IMG/VR virus record: IMGVR_UViG_3300005935_000111
Location: 1-26,212 of that record
Source: a virus
Strand: one strand, 5' to 3'
DNA: 26,212 nt
Both the position numbers and the translations under genes were made by a program. Positions 5,348 through 13,843 of the stretch are shown piece after piece; position 1 is the stretch's first letter, and each line of letters begins with the position of its first letter. The notes beneath the pieces were generated by a model that saw nothing but the letters and a program-made list of their open reading frames with translations, searched no databases and was not told the origin of the DNA.

Positions 5348-5515
5348 ATGAGTATTGATAAAAAGGAAAAAAAAGATACACCCAAGCGCGAAAGACAGCA
5401 TTGTGAAGTATATAGCAGAGTTGTAGGTTACATCAGACCGATTAGTGCTTGGAATCCTGGCAAACAAGCTGAATATGAGGATCGCAAAGTATTTAAAATA
5501 AAGAAAACTACTTAA
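5348..5515 (+). CDS. Stand-alone NrdD C-terminal glycyl-radical domain, 55 aa
   Basis: A short frame from ATG 5348 reads, near residues 19-47, CEVYSRVVGYIRPISAWNPG followed by KQAEYEDRKVF. This matches the C-terminal glycyl-radical segment of anaerobic ribonucleotide reductase of the kind ending EVYSRVVGYxRPV..WN.GK..EF..R; the Gly in RVVGY is the radical position. The catalytic ten-stranded barrel domain is absent, and no reductase gene lies nearby. A separate radical-domain protein recalls GrcA/YfiD, which replaces a damaged glycyl-radical domain of pyruvate formate-lyase. Whether this one complements host NrdD is inference. It follows the HU-like gene by 7 nt. Confidence 0.75.
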   Translation: MSIDKKEKKDTPKRERQHCEVYSRVVGYIRPISAWNPGKQAEYEDRKVFKIKKTT

Positions 5516-5519
5516 TTGT

Positions 5520-5579
5520 ACTTTAAAAAATTAATGCCAAGCATAAATGGCTTAAATCGCATGTAGTTGCGTTAGAAGT
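5520..5579 (+). ncRNA. Possible small branched RNA leader
   Basis: A 7-bp helix ACTTTAA (5520-5526) with TTAGAAGT (5572-5579, one bulged G) encloses two hairpins. The first is TTAA-T-GCCA...TGGC-TTAA (5531-5555) and the second is CGCA-TGTAGT-TGCG (5558-5571). The architecture resembles 4936-5012. It sits in the leader of the 5598 gene, upstream of a partial Shine-Dalgarno AAGGA. Individual helices are short, so this is less certain than its neighbours. Confidence 0.45.
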
Positions 5580-5597
5580 CCTAGAAGGAATAAATTT

Positions 5598-6404
5598 ATG
5601 CTTAAAAATAATTTCGAAGTTGAAATTTTAGTCAATGGCAAACCAGTTAAGGAATATCATAAGGATGGCAAAGTTTTTATAGAAGGCAAAAAAATATCCA
5701 AATATAGCATTAGAATTAGGAATAATTCTAGCAGGCGCATATTGGCCGTTCCTACTGTTGACGGTCTTTCTGTTTTAAATGGCAAGACAGCGTCATATGA
5801 TTCAACTGGTTATATCATAGACAAATATAATTCAATTACAATTGATGGATGGCGCCGAAGCGATAAAGAAGTGAATGAATTTTACTTTTCGTTTACTGAA
5901 GATTCATACGCTGAAATGAAGGGCGAAGGTAGAAATCAGGGTGTTATAGGAGTAGCTATATTTTATGAAAAAGAGAATGAACATCTTGAAACTAAATATA
6001 AATATACTTTTGATCGATTTGATCGAGAAGGTACTCCGTATTATCCGCCAACTACTCCATTGCCACATATACCTCCTTATATTTATAATGAAAAAATATT
6101 ATGTGTAGCTGATTGTAATGAAACATTATTTACTTATACTACTGATAATGTTTCAAATTGTTCTTGTGAAGTAAGTAATAAAGATATCAAACAAGATGTT
6201 GGAACTGGATGGGGAGATAGTAAACGCAGTGAAGTAACTCAAGTCAGTTTTAAAAGAGAACCTGGTACTGTAGCTGTATTTGAGATTTTTTATAATACGC
6301 GTGAAGAATTAGATAAAATTGGAATAGATTTTAATAAGAGACCAACTTATGTAAATGAACCTAAATCTTTTCCAAACGAGTATTGTGAACCCCCTCGCAA
6401 GTAA
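5598..6404 (+). CDS. Conserved protein of unknown function, 268 aa
   Basis: The central region (about residues 45-135) carries the pattern RRILAVPTVDGLSVLNGKTA, then GYIIDKYNSITIDGWRRS, VNEFYFSF..SYAEMKG and GVIGVAIF. I recognise this as a widespread bacterial and viral family of predicted beta-sandwich proteins without assigned function. The C-terminal part adds DVGTGWGDSKRSEVTQVSFK and a Pro-rich tail, also typical of that family. No signal peptide or membrane segment is seen. It is terminated by the hairpin at 6454-6479. It could be a virion or accessory surface protein, but nothing in the sequence decides this. Confidence 0.7.
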   Translation: MLKNNFEVEILVNGKPVKEYHKDGKVFIEGKKISKYSIRIRNNSSRRILAVPTVDGLSVLNGKTASYDSTGYIIDKYNSITIDGWRRSDKEVNEFYFSFTEDSYAEMKGEGRNQGVIGVAIFYEKENEHLETKYKYTFDRFDREGTPYYPPTTPLPHIPPYIYNEKILCVADCNETLFTYTTDNVSNCSCEVSNKDIKQDVGTGWGDSKRSEVTQVSFKREPGTVAVFEIFYNTREELDKIGIDFNKRPTYVNEPKSFPNEYCEPPRK

Positions 6405-6453
6405 ATAAAAAAATAATCGCTTGGTATTAATTTTTAAAGTATATTTTTTAGAA

Positions 6454-6479
6454 AATAGGTTAATAGCCTATTTTTTTTT
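6454..6479 (+). terminator. Rho-independent terminator
   Basis: AATAGG (6454-6459) pairs with CCTATT (6467-6472), extendable by A-T pairs, with loop TTAATAG, followed by a run of nine T (6471-6479). It ends the accessory transcript just before the promoter of the packaging/head operon. Confidence 0.8.
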
Positions 6480-6505
6480 GTAAAGTGATGAACTTGTGTT
6501 ATAAT
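6478..6505 (+). promoter_or_regulatory. Promoter of packaging/head operon
   Basis: -35 TTGTAA (6478-6483), 16-nt spacer, extended -10 TGT-TATAAT (6497-6505). The block ACTTGTGTTATAAT is also found upstream of the gene at 14219 and, with one change, upstream of 1938. It directly follows a terminator, as expected for an operon boundary. Confidence 0.75.
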
Positions 6506-6556
6506 TGAATTAATATTTTAACTTTTGAGGTAAAATTTACTTAATTTTTTAAATTT

Positions 6557-7084
6557 ATGGCTAAAAAAACTCTAAAAAATGAAAAAGTTGTTCAAAATGA
6601 GGAAGCAAACTCATTAAATGAGATAAAAAGTGATTTAGACAGAGGATTTGAGGATGTACAGAATCGTAAGCGACAGTTGAATTCTAAGAAAATAATCAAT
6701 GAGAATAAATTGGAAGAAACTAGACAAGAGATATTGAAATCTTTGATGGGTACTTTATCTGATTTTGGCGTGGACTTGAATGATATAAATTCTATTGGTC
6801 AGTTCATACAGCGTTTACAGGAACAGAATCCTGATATGGCTGAATTATTTGAAATCGCTTTTAAGGGTTTGACTACAAAAGAATTTGGAGAAGAACCTGT
6901 GGAACAATCTATTCCTTCAGAGGGATTAATGGGAAATAAATATGGCAATTTAATTAATGATGTTATGCAACCAAAAGGGGAAACTCCTTTAGCGACTCCT
7001 GTTCCTGCTAATTTATCGCCTGCTCCACAGCTTGGTGGCGCGCCATTGGAAGCTGAACCGCCACTGCAATTTCCAATTAGATAA
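6557..7084 (+). CDS. Hypothetical protein, first gene of packaging operon, 175 aa
   Basis: The N-terminal 70 residues are charged and helical (likely coiled coil: SLNEIKSDLDRGFEDVQNRK). A middle segment follows (LMGTLSDFGVDLNDINSIGQ, then FIQRLQEQNPDMAELFEIAF). The C-terminal 50 residues are Pro/Ala-rich and disordered (TPLATPVPANLSPAPQLGG). I do not recognise a family. The position directly upstream of TerS suggests a packaging or virion-assembly role. The leader of about 50 nt has no Shine-Dalgarno sequence. Confidence 0.75.
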   Translation: MAKKTLKNEKVVQNEEANSLNEIKSDLDRGFEDVQNRKRQLNSKKIINENKLEETRQEILKSLMGTLSDFGVDLNDINSIGQFIQRLQEQNPDMAELFEIAFKGLTTKEFGEEPVEQSIPSEGLMGNKYGNLINDVMQPKGETPLATPVPANLSPAPQLGGAPLEAEPPLQFPIR

Positions 7085-7101
7085 AATATATAATATAAAT
7101 T

Positions 7102-7734
7102 ATGAAATTGTATAAAAAGGAGTATGAAGATGTTTATACTTCTAAGAATGTTTTAAAAAAATGTAAATTTAAACACATAACAACTGACAATGGAATTCCA
7201 ATAGATGAATATTTAAAGTTATTTAAAAAAACTTTTAAAAAACTTGAAAAGAACTTTTTTGATGATTTGATTAAAATAGTATGGCTTGGAAAAAGATTTT
7301 GCTATTATGAATATTGTAAAAATAAATATAATAATAATGGAAGATTTTTAGATTATTCTTATGGAATATTTTTACGTACATATGTTGGATTTGAAAGTAA
7401 GATTCTAAATGGAATAAAATATTTTATCGTTTCTTACTTTGATGATTTTTTTCCAGATTTTGATAAAAAGAATCCATTCAAAGAAAAATTTAAATATCCT
7501 TATAAATATATGAATTTTGAGTGTTTGATTTTGGTTTATCAGATGCCAGAGAGATTAGAACTTTTAGAACATGGTGAAAAGAAAAGAATGAGTTATATAA
7601 AATTTGTTGATTTTGTAATCAATTATGTTAAGTGCCATAATGATGAAGTTGGTTTAGAGGAATATTATGTTACTTTTCTTTTTTATCTTGATTTGATGTT
7701 TATAAAAGTTAAAGGATATAAAAGAAAAAAATAA
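7102..7734 (+). CDS. Hypothetical Lys/Tyr/Phe-rich protein, 210 aa
   Basis: A frame of 210 codons, very rich in Lys, Tyr and Phe (FKHITTDNGIPIDEYLKLFK, CYYEYCKNKYNNN), with more AT-rich codons than the flanking packaging genes. No known domain is visible. Hydrophobic stretches (GIKYFIVSYFDDFF, FLFYLDLMFI) look like buried helices rather than clear membrane spans. It is squeezed between the operon's first gene (18 nt) and terS (1 nt), so it is co-transcribed. The composition suggests a later insertion between conserved genes. Confidence 0.7.
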   Translation: MKLYKKEYEDVYTSKNVLKKCKFKHITTDNGIPIDEYLKLFKKTFKKLEKNFFDDLIKIVWLGKRFCYYEYCKNKYNNNGRFLDYSYGIFLRTYVGFESKILNGIKYFIVSYFDDFFPDFDKKNPFKEKFKYPYKYMNFECLILVYQMPERLELLEHGEKKRMSYIKFVDFVINYVKCHNDEVGLEEYYVTFLFYLDLMFIKVKGYKRKK

Positions 7735-7735
7735 T

Positions 7736-8275
7736 ATGAAAGAACAAAAAAAATTAAAGCCTGTAACATTTTTAAAGGGTCACTATAATTATTATCGTGA
7801 TAATAAATTTCAACAAAATCTTCTTTTAAAAGCATTACAGATAACGACTGATCCAAATGAATTAAAAAAAATGATTGGGGTTAAGAGGGTTGCTGATGTT
7901 TATCGCACTTTAGATAAATTGGCTATTAGAAGGGAATATCATGAGGCGTTGGTGGCTGCTGGAATTGACTTGGATACGATTGTGGCTGGTATTAAGGATG
8001 TTGCTGATAATGCTTCTCCAGCCATTAAATTGCAAGCTTGGCAGACTTTGATGAAATCTCTTGGTCTTGATAGGTATGAAGAAAGTTCAGATGATAAAGC
8101 AAAGGGTTGGGAAGATATATTAATTCAGACGATAGATGAAAATGAAAAAAAAGGATTGCCAGAACCAAAAAATATTAAAGTAGCTGATTATGAAGTAATA
8201 GAACCTGAAATGCCAGAAGAAGAGAAAAAGAAACAGGAAGAAGAAGAAAAAATTGGTAAAGAATTATATGAATAA
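7736..8275 (+). CDS. terS: Terminase small subunit (TerS), 179 aa
   Basis: The N-terminal half has small helices typical of TerS DNA-recognition domains (FQQNLLLKALQITTDPNELK, GVKRVADVYRTLDKL). The oligomerisation-like segment ALVAAGIDLDTIVAGIKDVA ahead of KLQAWQTLMKSLGLD is the best-conserved part of phage TerS relatives. The C-terminus is acidic/Lys-rich (EEEKKKQEEEEK), probably contacting TerL. TerS recognises viral DNA and stimulates the TerL ATPase. Its stop overlaps the terL start by 8 nt, implying coupled translation. Confidence 0.82.
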   Translation: MKEQKKLKPVTFLKGHYNYYRDNKFQQNLLLKALQITTDPNELKKMIGVKRVADVYRTLDKLAIRREYHEALVAAGIDLDTIVAGIKDVADNASPAIKLQAWQTLMKSLGLDRYEESSDDKAKGWEDILIQTIDENEKKGLPEPKNIKVADYEVIEPEMPEEEKKKQEEEEKIGKELYE

Positions 8276-11200
8276 TAAATATGATGAAAAAAAGTTATTT
8301 GAGAATTTAAAAGATCCTAAAAAATATTTAGAAAATTTTTGTAAAATAAAAACCAAGAAGGGTGGACTTCGTCCGTTCATTTTAAATGAAGCTCAAAAAG
8401 ATATATTCAATACAATTAAGAATCATAATCGTGTGATGATCTGCAAGGCTCGCCAAATTGGATTTTGTTTTCATCCATATACAAAAATATTAACTAGTGA
8501 ACTTAGGTGGAAAAAAATAGTTGATTTAAAAGTTGGTAATAAAATAATTGCTAGTGATGAAAGTGTTAATGGTGGTAGAGGTTCATCAAGAAAAATGAGA
8601 ACTGCTATTATTGAAGGTAAATCAGAGGTTTATGAATATTCGATTAAATTAAAAATGGATGATGGTAGAGATTTGATATTAACACCAAGTCATAGAATGT
8701 TATGTAAGGTAAGAGGTGCTGTTCATACTCAATGGAGAAAGGCAAAAGATATTAGAATTAATGATGAAATAAGATATATAACTAAAATATGGGATGATAA
8801 TAATAATTATGAAGATGGATGGATTAGTGGAATAATAGATGGAGAAGGATGTCTTAGAACAAAGAAAAATGCTGGAACAGAATTAACAATTAGTCAAATT
8901 GATGGTTATGTATGGGATAGAATCTTAAAATATTTTGGAGATAATAATTATTCATATAGAGTAGAGGTTGATAAAAGGTTATCTGGTACTAGTAGTAAAT
9001 ATGGAAGTAAACCAGTAAATAAACTTGTTCTTAATAAAATGGATGAATTGTTTTATTTAATTGGTAAAGTACGACCATCAAGATTTATTGATAGACATTG
9101 GTGGGAGGATAAGAAATATCCAAATAATGGTTGGTTAAAAGTAAGTAGTATTGAATTACTTCCAAGACAAAGAATGATAGATTTGCAAACATCAGAAGGT
9201 ACATATATAGCAAATGGATTTGTTTCTCATAATTCTACGGCAATCACTGGCTACTTCTATCATAGTACAATTATGAATCCTGGAACCACCACTGCTTTGA
9301 TTGGTTATAATAGTGATTTGGTTTCTGAATTATTAGATAAGGTAAAAACATTTTATAGAACTACTCCGCCGTCTATAAGGCCAACTATTAGATATAATTC
9401 TAAATATGAAATTAGTTTTCCAAAGACGGATTCTAAGATAATGATTTTACCTTCATCAGAGAATGTTGGTAGTGGATATACTTTGAATAATTGCTTGTTG
9501 ACTGAACTTCCAAAAATTGAAAAAGCAGAAGAAAAGATGGCTTCGTTATTTCCTGCTGTTCCTTTAAATGGTAAGTTTGTAATTGAAAGTTCACCGAAAG
9601 GACAAGGTAATCTATACCATCGAATGTGGATGACTGATAATGAATGGGTAAAGAAAAAATATGGTTGGTGGTGGGGATATTGTTTAGATGATGAAACAGA
9701 AATTTTAACTGTAAAAGGTTGGAAAAATAGAAAAGATTTTAATATTGGCGATAAACATTTTACTGTTAATTTGAAAACAAAAAAATTAGAAATTAAAAAG
9801 GCAACAGATAAATTTGAATATGATTATGAAGGTAATATGGCGCATTTTGAAAGTCATAATTTAGACATGTTAGTGACTCCGAATCATAAATGTATTTATC
9901 AACGTTATCATAGTTATAATGGTAGTAAGGACTGGAAAGATAATTGGATGTTAAAAATGGCTAGTGAATTTAATACTAATGATGTGATACCAGTTTCTAC
10001 AATGGGTTGGCATAAAAATAAGGTAAAAAAGTATACTGATGAATTTGTTGAATTAATTGGTTGGGTTATAACAGAAGCAAGTTATGAAAGATATTTAATA
10101 TATATATATCAGAATGTTGGTAAAAATTTAGATAGAATAGAAAATTTGTGTAAAATATTAGGATTAAAATATACAAGATACATAAGGAAAAATAGAAATT
10201 CTGGCGAGATTAGGATACATTCACAATCAACAAAAAATATTAGAAAAGTTTTATCAAAAAGTAAAGAATTACCTTTAAAATTTATTTTAAGTTTGACTTA
10301 TGGTCAAATGGTTCTATTACAAAAAACAATGATAGAAGGAGATGGTTGGAATGACGGTGGTGGGGGAAGTTTTGTGCAAAAAGATAAAGATGTTTCTAAT
10401 AATTTTCAGATATTAACTACTTTAATAGGAAATACATCTAGAATAAAGCAAAATAAAAGTGAGGATAAATGTTATATTGTTAAGATTAAAAATGCTGAAA
10501 CGGCGCGAAAATTTTCTATAAAAAATAAAAGATATAATGGAAAAGTTTGGTGTCCTACTAATGATAATGGAACTATAGTTATTAGAAGGAATGGTAAAGT
10601 GATGATAACTGGTCAGAGCAAAGAAGAAATAAATCAGATTAAAAATGAAATTAATAATCCTCAAATTTTTGCTCAAGAATACGAAATGGAATTTCTTGCT
10701 TCTGGACGTTCAGTTTTTGACCAAAATGTAATTAAAAAACAGAGAAAAAATGTTTTGGAAGTTGGTGATAAAGTTAAATTAGATGATGGTACTGAATTTA
10801 TAGTTTATGAAGAAGATGGATTTATATTTTATGAACCAATAGATAAAAATGGCTTATATATATTTGGATGCGATTCAGCAGAAGGCGTAGAAGGTGGAGA
10901 TTATTCAACTGCTATTGTGTGGAATAGAAAAACAGGGAATCAAGCTGCCATGTATCGCGATCAGATTGCGACAGATAGATTTGGTGAGTTATTGGATAAG
11001 TGGGGACGAAGATTTAATAATGCTTTGATGGTGGTTGAACATAATTCGTGCGGACTGACTGTTATACTTACTTTGAAGAAATTGGTATATCCGTCAATGT
11101 ATTTTCGTCCTACTAAAGTTGAATCAATTAGTTCCAGTTATACTGATAAATTAGGATGGCGGACAACAGGAGCTAACAAACAGAATTTAATTGATGATTA

Positions 11201-11429
11201 TGCTCAAGTATTGCGAGATGATGGATTGATAATTCATAGTAAGATTTTGTTGGATGAAATGTCAGTATTCATTTATGATGATAATAATAATATGAAGCCA
11301 CAGCCAGGATTTCATGATGATACGATTATGGGCGCGGCTATTGGATTCCAAGGATTCAAGATAATGTATGGTGGAAAGTTAGAACAGTTAGATTATGAAA
11401 ATTATATGCCTAAAAGTTTTGCTTATTAA
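8268..11429 (+). CDS. terL: Terminase large subunit with two inteins, 1053 aa precursor
   Basis: TerL packages DNA into the procapsid using an N-terminal ATPase and cuts concatemers with a C-terminal RNase H-like nuclease. Removing the two inteins (8466-9233 and 9681-10616) leaves an extein of about 485 residues. The Walker A-like ARQIGF-S is rebuilt across the first junction. Then come LLTELPK as the Walker B region (Thr where Asp is common) and ESSPKGQGN as the coupling motif. The nuclease acids are in IFGCDSAEG, VVEHN and FHDDTIM. I chose ATG 8268, which overlaps the terS stop, rather than an in-frame TTG at 8253. Confidence 0.95.
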   Translation: MNNKYDEKKLFENLKDPKKYLENFCKIKTKKGGLRPFILNEAQKDIFNTIKNHNRVMICKARQIGFCFHPYTKILTSELRWKKIVDLKVGNKIIASDESVNGGRGSSRKMRTAIIEGKSEVYEYSIKLKMDDGRDLILTPSHRMLCKVRGAVHTQWRKAKDIRINDEIRYITKIWDDNNNYEDGWISGIIDGEGCLRTKKNAGTELTISQIDGYVWDRILKYFGDNNYSYRVEVDKRLSGTSSKYGSKPVNKLVLNKMDELFYLIGKVRPSRFIDRHWWEDKKYPNNGWLKVSSIELLPRQRMIDLQTSEGTYIANGFVSHNSTAITGYFYHSTIMNPGTTTALIGYNSDLVSELLDKVKTFYRTTPPSIRPTIRYNSKYEISFPKTDSKIMILPSSENVGSGYTLNNCLLTELPKIEKAEEKMASLFPAVPLNGKFVIESSPKGQGNLYHRMWMTDNEWVKKKYGWWWGYCLDDETEILTVKGWKNRKDFNIGDKHFTVNLKTKKLEIKKATDKFEYDYEGNMAHFESHNLDMLVTPNHKCIYQRYHSYNGSKDWKDNWMLKMASEFNTNDVIPVSTMGWHKNKVKKYTDEFVELIGWVITEASYERYLIYIYQNVGKNLDRIENLCKILGLKYTRYIRKNRNSGEIRIHSQSTKNIRKVLSKSKELPLKFILSLTYGQMVLLQKTMIEGDGWNDGGGGSFVQKDKDVSNNFQILTTLIGNTSRIKQNKSEDKCYIVKIKNAETARKFSIKNKRYNGKVWCPTNDNGTIVIRRNGKVMITGQSKEEINQIKNEINNPQIFAQEYEMEFLASGRSVFDQNVIKKQRKNVLEVGDKVKLDDGTEFIVYEEDGFIFYEPIDKNGLYIFGCDSAEGVEGGDYSTAIVWNRKTGNQAAMYRDQIATDRFGELLDKWGRRFNNALMVVEHNSCGLTVILTLKKLVYPSMYFRPTKVESISSSYTDKLGWRTTGANKQNLIDDYAQVLRDDGLIIHSKILLDEMSVFIYDDNNNMKPQPGFHDDTIMGAAIGFQGFKIMYGGKLEQLDYENYMPKSFAY
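8466..9233 (+). mobile_element. Intein 1 in TerL (Walker A site), 256 aa
   Basis: Begins with Cys (CFHPYTKILTSELRWKKI, block A) and carries RDLILTPSHRML (block B). It has one clear LAGLIDADG motif (ISGIIDGEGCL, about intein residues 120-130) and ends TSEGTYIANGFVSHN, followed by extein Ser. Splicing joins RQIGF to STAITG, restoring the ATP-binding loop. The insertion point inside an essential active-site motif is classical for inteins. Only one LAGLIDADG motif is obvious in the endonuclease part, so homing competence is uncertain. The splicing residues look intact. Confidence 0.93.
9681..10616 (+). mobile_element. Intein 2 in TerL, 312 aa, ending in Gln
   Basis: Begins CLDDETEILTVKGWKNRKDF (block A) and has LDMLVTPNHKCIY (block B). 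Two DOD motifs follow: LIGWVITEAS (degenerate, Ala for Gly) and MIEGDGW. It ends RNGKVMITGQ before extein Ser (SKEEINQIKNEI). The terminal Gly-Gln replaces the usual His-Asn. Gln-ending inteins are known and can cyclise, but the missing penultimate His may slow splicing. The flanking extein reads WWWGY then SKEEI, a normal TerL sequence across the junction. Confidence 0.9.
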
Positions 11430-11451
11430 TAAAAATAAATAAATAAAATAT

Positions 11452-13515
11452 ATGGCAGCTGAAACTTATACATCAGGAATGTATGGTAATAAAGAAGTAA
11501 ACATGATGAAAAAATTTAATTTGCAGGTTGATGATGCAAGGAATTATTTTGTTGCGATTACTAAACCTCGTCTTGATCGTTCTTATAAACTCTATATTGC
11601 TGATAATACTGATAGGGCAAAAGAAATAGATCCATGGCAAGCTAATATTGCCGTGCCATATATTCAAGGCGTGATAGAAACTTTAAAGCCTAGAATTTTA
11701 GATGCTCGTCCAGATTTTTCAGTTCAGGGTAGGAATAAAGATGACCAGCCGAAAGCTACTAGGATTCAATCGTTGGGTGACTTTACGTGGGAAATAGCTG
11801 AAGGTGATAAGACCGCAGAATTAGTATCTAGTTCATCATTAATTTATGGAACAGCTTTTTTGCAGGTTAGTTGGAAGAAAGATGTTAGAACCCATAAATT
11901 TTTACAAACCAAAGATTTGTCTAAAAAGAAATATGTTTGGAAAGAAAAGGAACAGGTTTTTTATGATGCTCCTTATGTTGAATGGGTAGATAATTATTCT
12001 CTTTGGTATGATTGGCACAATGTTGACAGAGAAAGCAAACAGTATTGGTTTAAGCGTAGAATTTTGACTGGCGTTGAAATTAAAAGGCGTTATAATATGG
12101 CTGATAAAAAAAGATTAGCAATGGCGCTGGAAAAGCCAGGAGGAGATTTGACAAATTATGGTTCAGTCAGGACACAAGTTAAACTTGACCATGAAAAGAT
12201 TACTAAAGGAGCTGATTATAAAAGTAGTGTGACGGGATTGACAAATGAAACTTATCAAGCTAATGCTGATCCTGATTTAAAGATGTATGAAGTTTTTGAG
12301 TGGACTCGTCCATTTGATGATGCTTATGCGGTAATAGTAAATGGGGTACCAATTTTAAAAGGCGGTTTTATTCCTATGATTTATGATTTTAAGGAAACAA
12401 CATTTATTGAAATTCCTTATTTGAGAATACCTGGAGAGTTTGAGGGTTATGGCATTCCAATGATTTTGGAAAATCCTCAAATAATGCTTAATATGATTAA
12501 GAATCAGAGATTGGATGCCACTACTTTAAATATTCATAAAATGTGGGTGGTTAATCCATTGGCGAATATTGATAAGAAAGATTTGGTGACTCGACCATTT
12601 GGTATAATTTATTCAACCGATCCTAATGGTGCCAGAGAAATTCAGATGTCTGATATTAAGCCTAGTGCTTATAAGGAAGAAGAATCATTAAAGAGTGACA
12701 TGAGATATGGTTCTGGTGTTGATGATTTTTCAATGGGTATTGGTGGATCATCTGGAAGTGCGACTGAAACTAGACACTTGCGCGAATCAACATTAGAACG
12801 TGTTAGATTATATGTTAATCATTTGGGTGAAGGTTATGGTAAAGTATTACGTTATTGGATTTCTATGTATAGTCAATTTTGGACAAAGGAAATGATTATA
12901 AGGATTACTGGTGAAAATGGAACTGTAGAATTTCCGATAATTGAGAAGGATGATTTGAAAGGTGAATTTGATATTAAGGCTACAGTGATTCCATCTATTG
13001 CTGGACAGAATGATGTTAAGAAAAAACAAGATATGGATTTGTTTCAGTTATTGGTTGAAATGGAATTTATTGATCCTGAGAAACTTACTGCTAAAATGTT
13101 ACATGATTGGAATTGGGATCTTCAGTCGATCAAAAGAACAGAAGAACCTCAAATGCAAGGAATGCCAGGAATGATGCCAGGAGAAATGCCACCTGGAGGC
13201 ATGATGCCAGGAGGTATACCGCCTGCTGGAGTACCGCCAACTGGAGGAAAAGGTGTGCCAAATAAAATTGCTAAGGAAGCTTTGGCTATGCTTGGCGCTG
13301 GCGCTGGAACTCCATCTCCTTTTGGAGAGGCTGGCATGCCGATTAATTTATTACAGGCAGGAGCACCACCTACGGCAAGAGGAATTCCTGCGCCTAAGAC
13401 TACTAATCCAAGGGGGATGAATCGTGGTGGAAAAATTAATACTAATATATCTCAAAAAGCACCTAATGGAATTGAAGCGCAGTTGAATCAACAATCAAAA
13501 AATATTCAAAGATAA
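11452..13515 (+). CDS. Portal protein, 687 aa
   Basis: Follows terL by 22 nt, the standard place for the portal, and has the length of P22-like portals. The N-terminal region reads YIQGVIETLKPRILDARPDF, typical of the wing/stem-proximal part of phage portals. Later it has PYLRIPGEFEGYGIPMILEN, then MLNMIKNQRLDATTLNIHKM and TETRHLRESTLERV, matching the long clip/stem helices. The C-terminal 130 residues are a Met/Pro/Gly-rich repeat (PGMMPGEMPPGGMMPGG) likely disordered inside the capsid. The portal forms the dodecameric DNA gate. No Shine-Dalgarno sequence; AAAATAT precedes ATG. Confidence 0.92.
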   Translation: MAAETYTSGMYGNKEVNMMKKFNLQVDDARNYFVAITKPRLDRSYKLYIADNTDRAKEIDPWQANIAVPYIQGVIETLKPRILDARPDFSVQGRNKDDQPKATRIQSLGDFTWEIAEGDKTAELVSSSSLIYGTAFLQVSWKKDVRTHKFLQTKDLSKKKYVWKEKEQVFYDAPYVEWVDNYSLWYDWHNVDRESKQYWFKRRILTGVEIKRRYNMADKKRLAMALEKPGGDLTNYGSVRTQVKLDHEKITKGADYKSSVTGLTNETYQANADPDLKMYEVFEWTRPFDDAYAVIVNGVPILKGGFIPMIYDFKETTFIEIPYLRIPGEFEGYGIPMILENPQIMLNMIKNQRLDATTLNIHKMWVVNPLANIDKKDLVTRPFGIIYSTDPNGAREIQMSDIKPSAYKEEESLKSDMRYGSGVDDFSMGIGGSSGSATETRHLRESTLERVRLYVNHLGEGYGKVLRYWISMYSQFWTKEMIIRITGENGTVEFPIIEKDDLKGEFDIKATVIPSIAGQNDVKKKQDMDLFQLLVEMEFIDPEKLTAKMLHDWNWDLQSIKRTEEPQMQGMPGMMPGEMPPGGMMPGGIPPAGVPPTGGKGVPNKIAKEALAMLGAGAGTPSPFGEAGMPINLLQAGAPPTARGIPAPKTTNPRGMNRGGKINTNISQKAPNGIEAQLNQQSKNIQR

Positions 13516-13529
13516 ATAACTAGAAAAAT

Positions 13530-13820
13530 ATGGCAACCTCTAAAACAAAGAATAGTTGGGTAAAACGTTTTTTAAAAAAAGCTAAAGATGTTACTAGTTC
13601 TAAAATGGTTCTTCCCCAAAGGGGATATTATGCAGTAAGAGATTGGACTAGAAAGGAAAAATTAATTTCCAAAAAAGCACATGAAAATACAAAGAAAAAA
13701 TATGGTGTTGAAAGTGTTAAAGGAGGAATTGGAAAACAGGCATTTGCCGAAATGAAAGCTAAAGAAATACATCGATTGAAAAAAATACTTAAAAAACAAA
13801 AGGAAGAAGCTAAAAATTAG
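13530..13820 (+). CDS. Small basic head-region protein, 96 aa
   Basis: Very Lys-rich throughout, with a helical C-terminus (AEMKAKEIHRLKKILKKQKE) and a short conserved-looking core (LPQRGYYAVRDWTRKEKLIS). It lies 14 nt after the portal gene and is co-oriented with the capsid genes. Strong positive charge suggests DNA contact inside the head. No family recognised. Confidence 0.7.
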   Translation: MATSKTKNSWVKRFLKKAKDVTSSKMVLPQRGYYAVRDWTRKEKLISKKAHENTKKKYGVESVKGGIGKQAFAEMKAKEIHRLKKILKKQKEEAKN

Positions 13821-13843
13821 AGATAAATAATAAATAAAAAATT

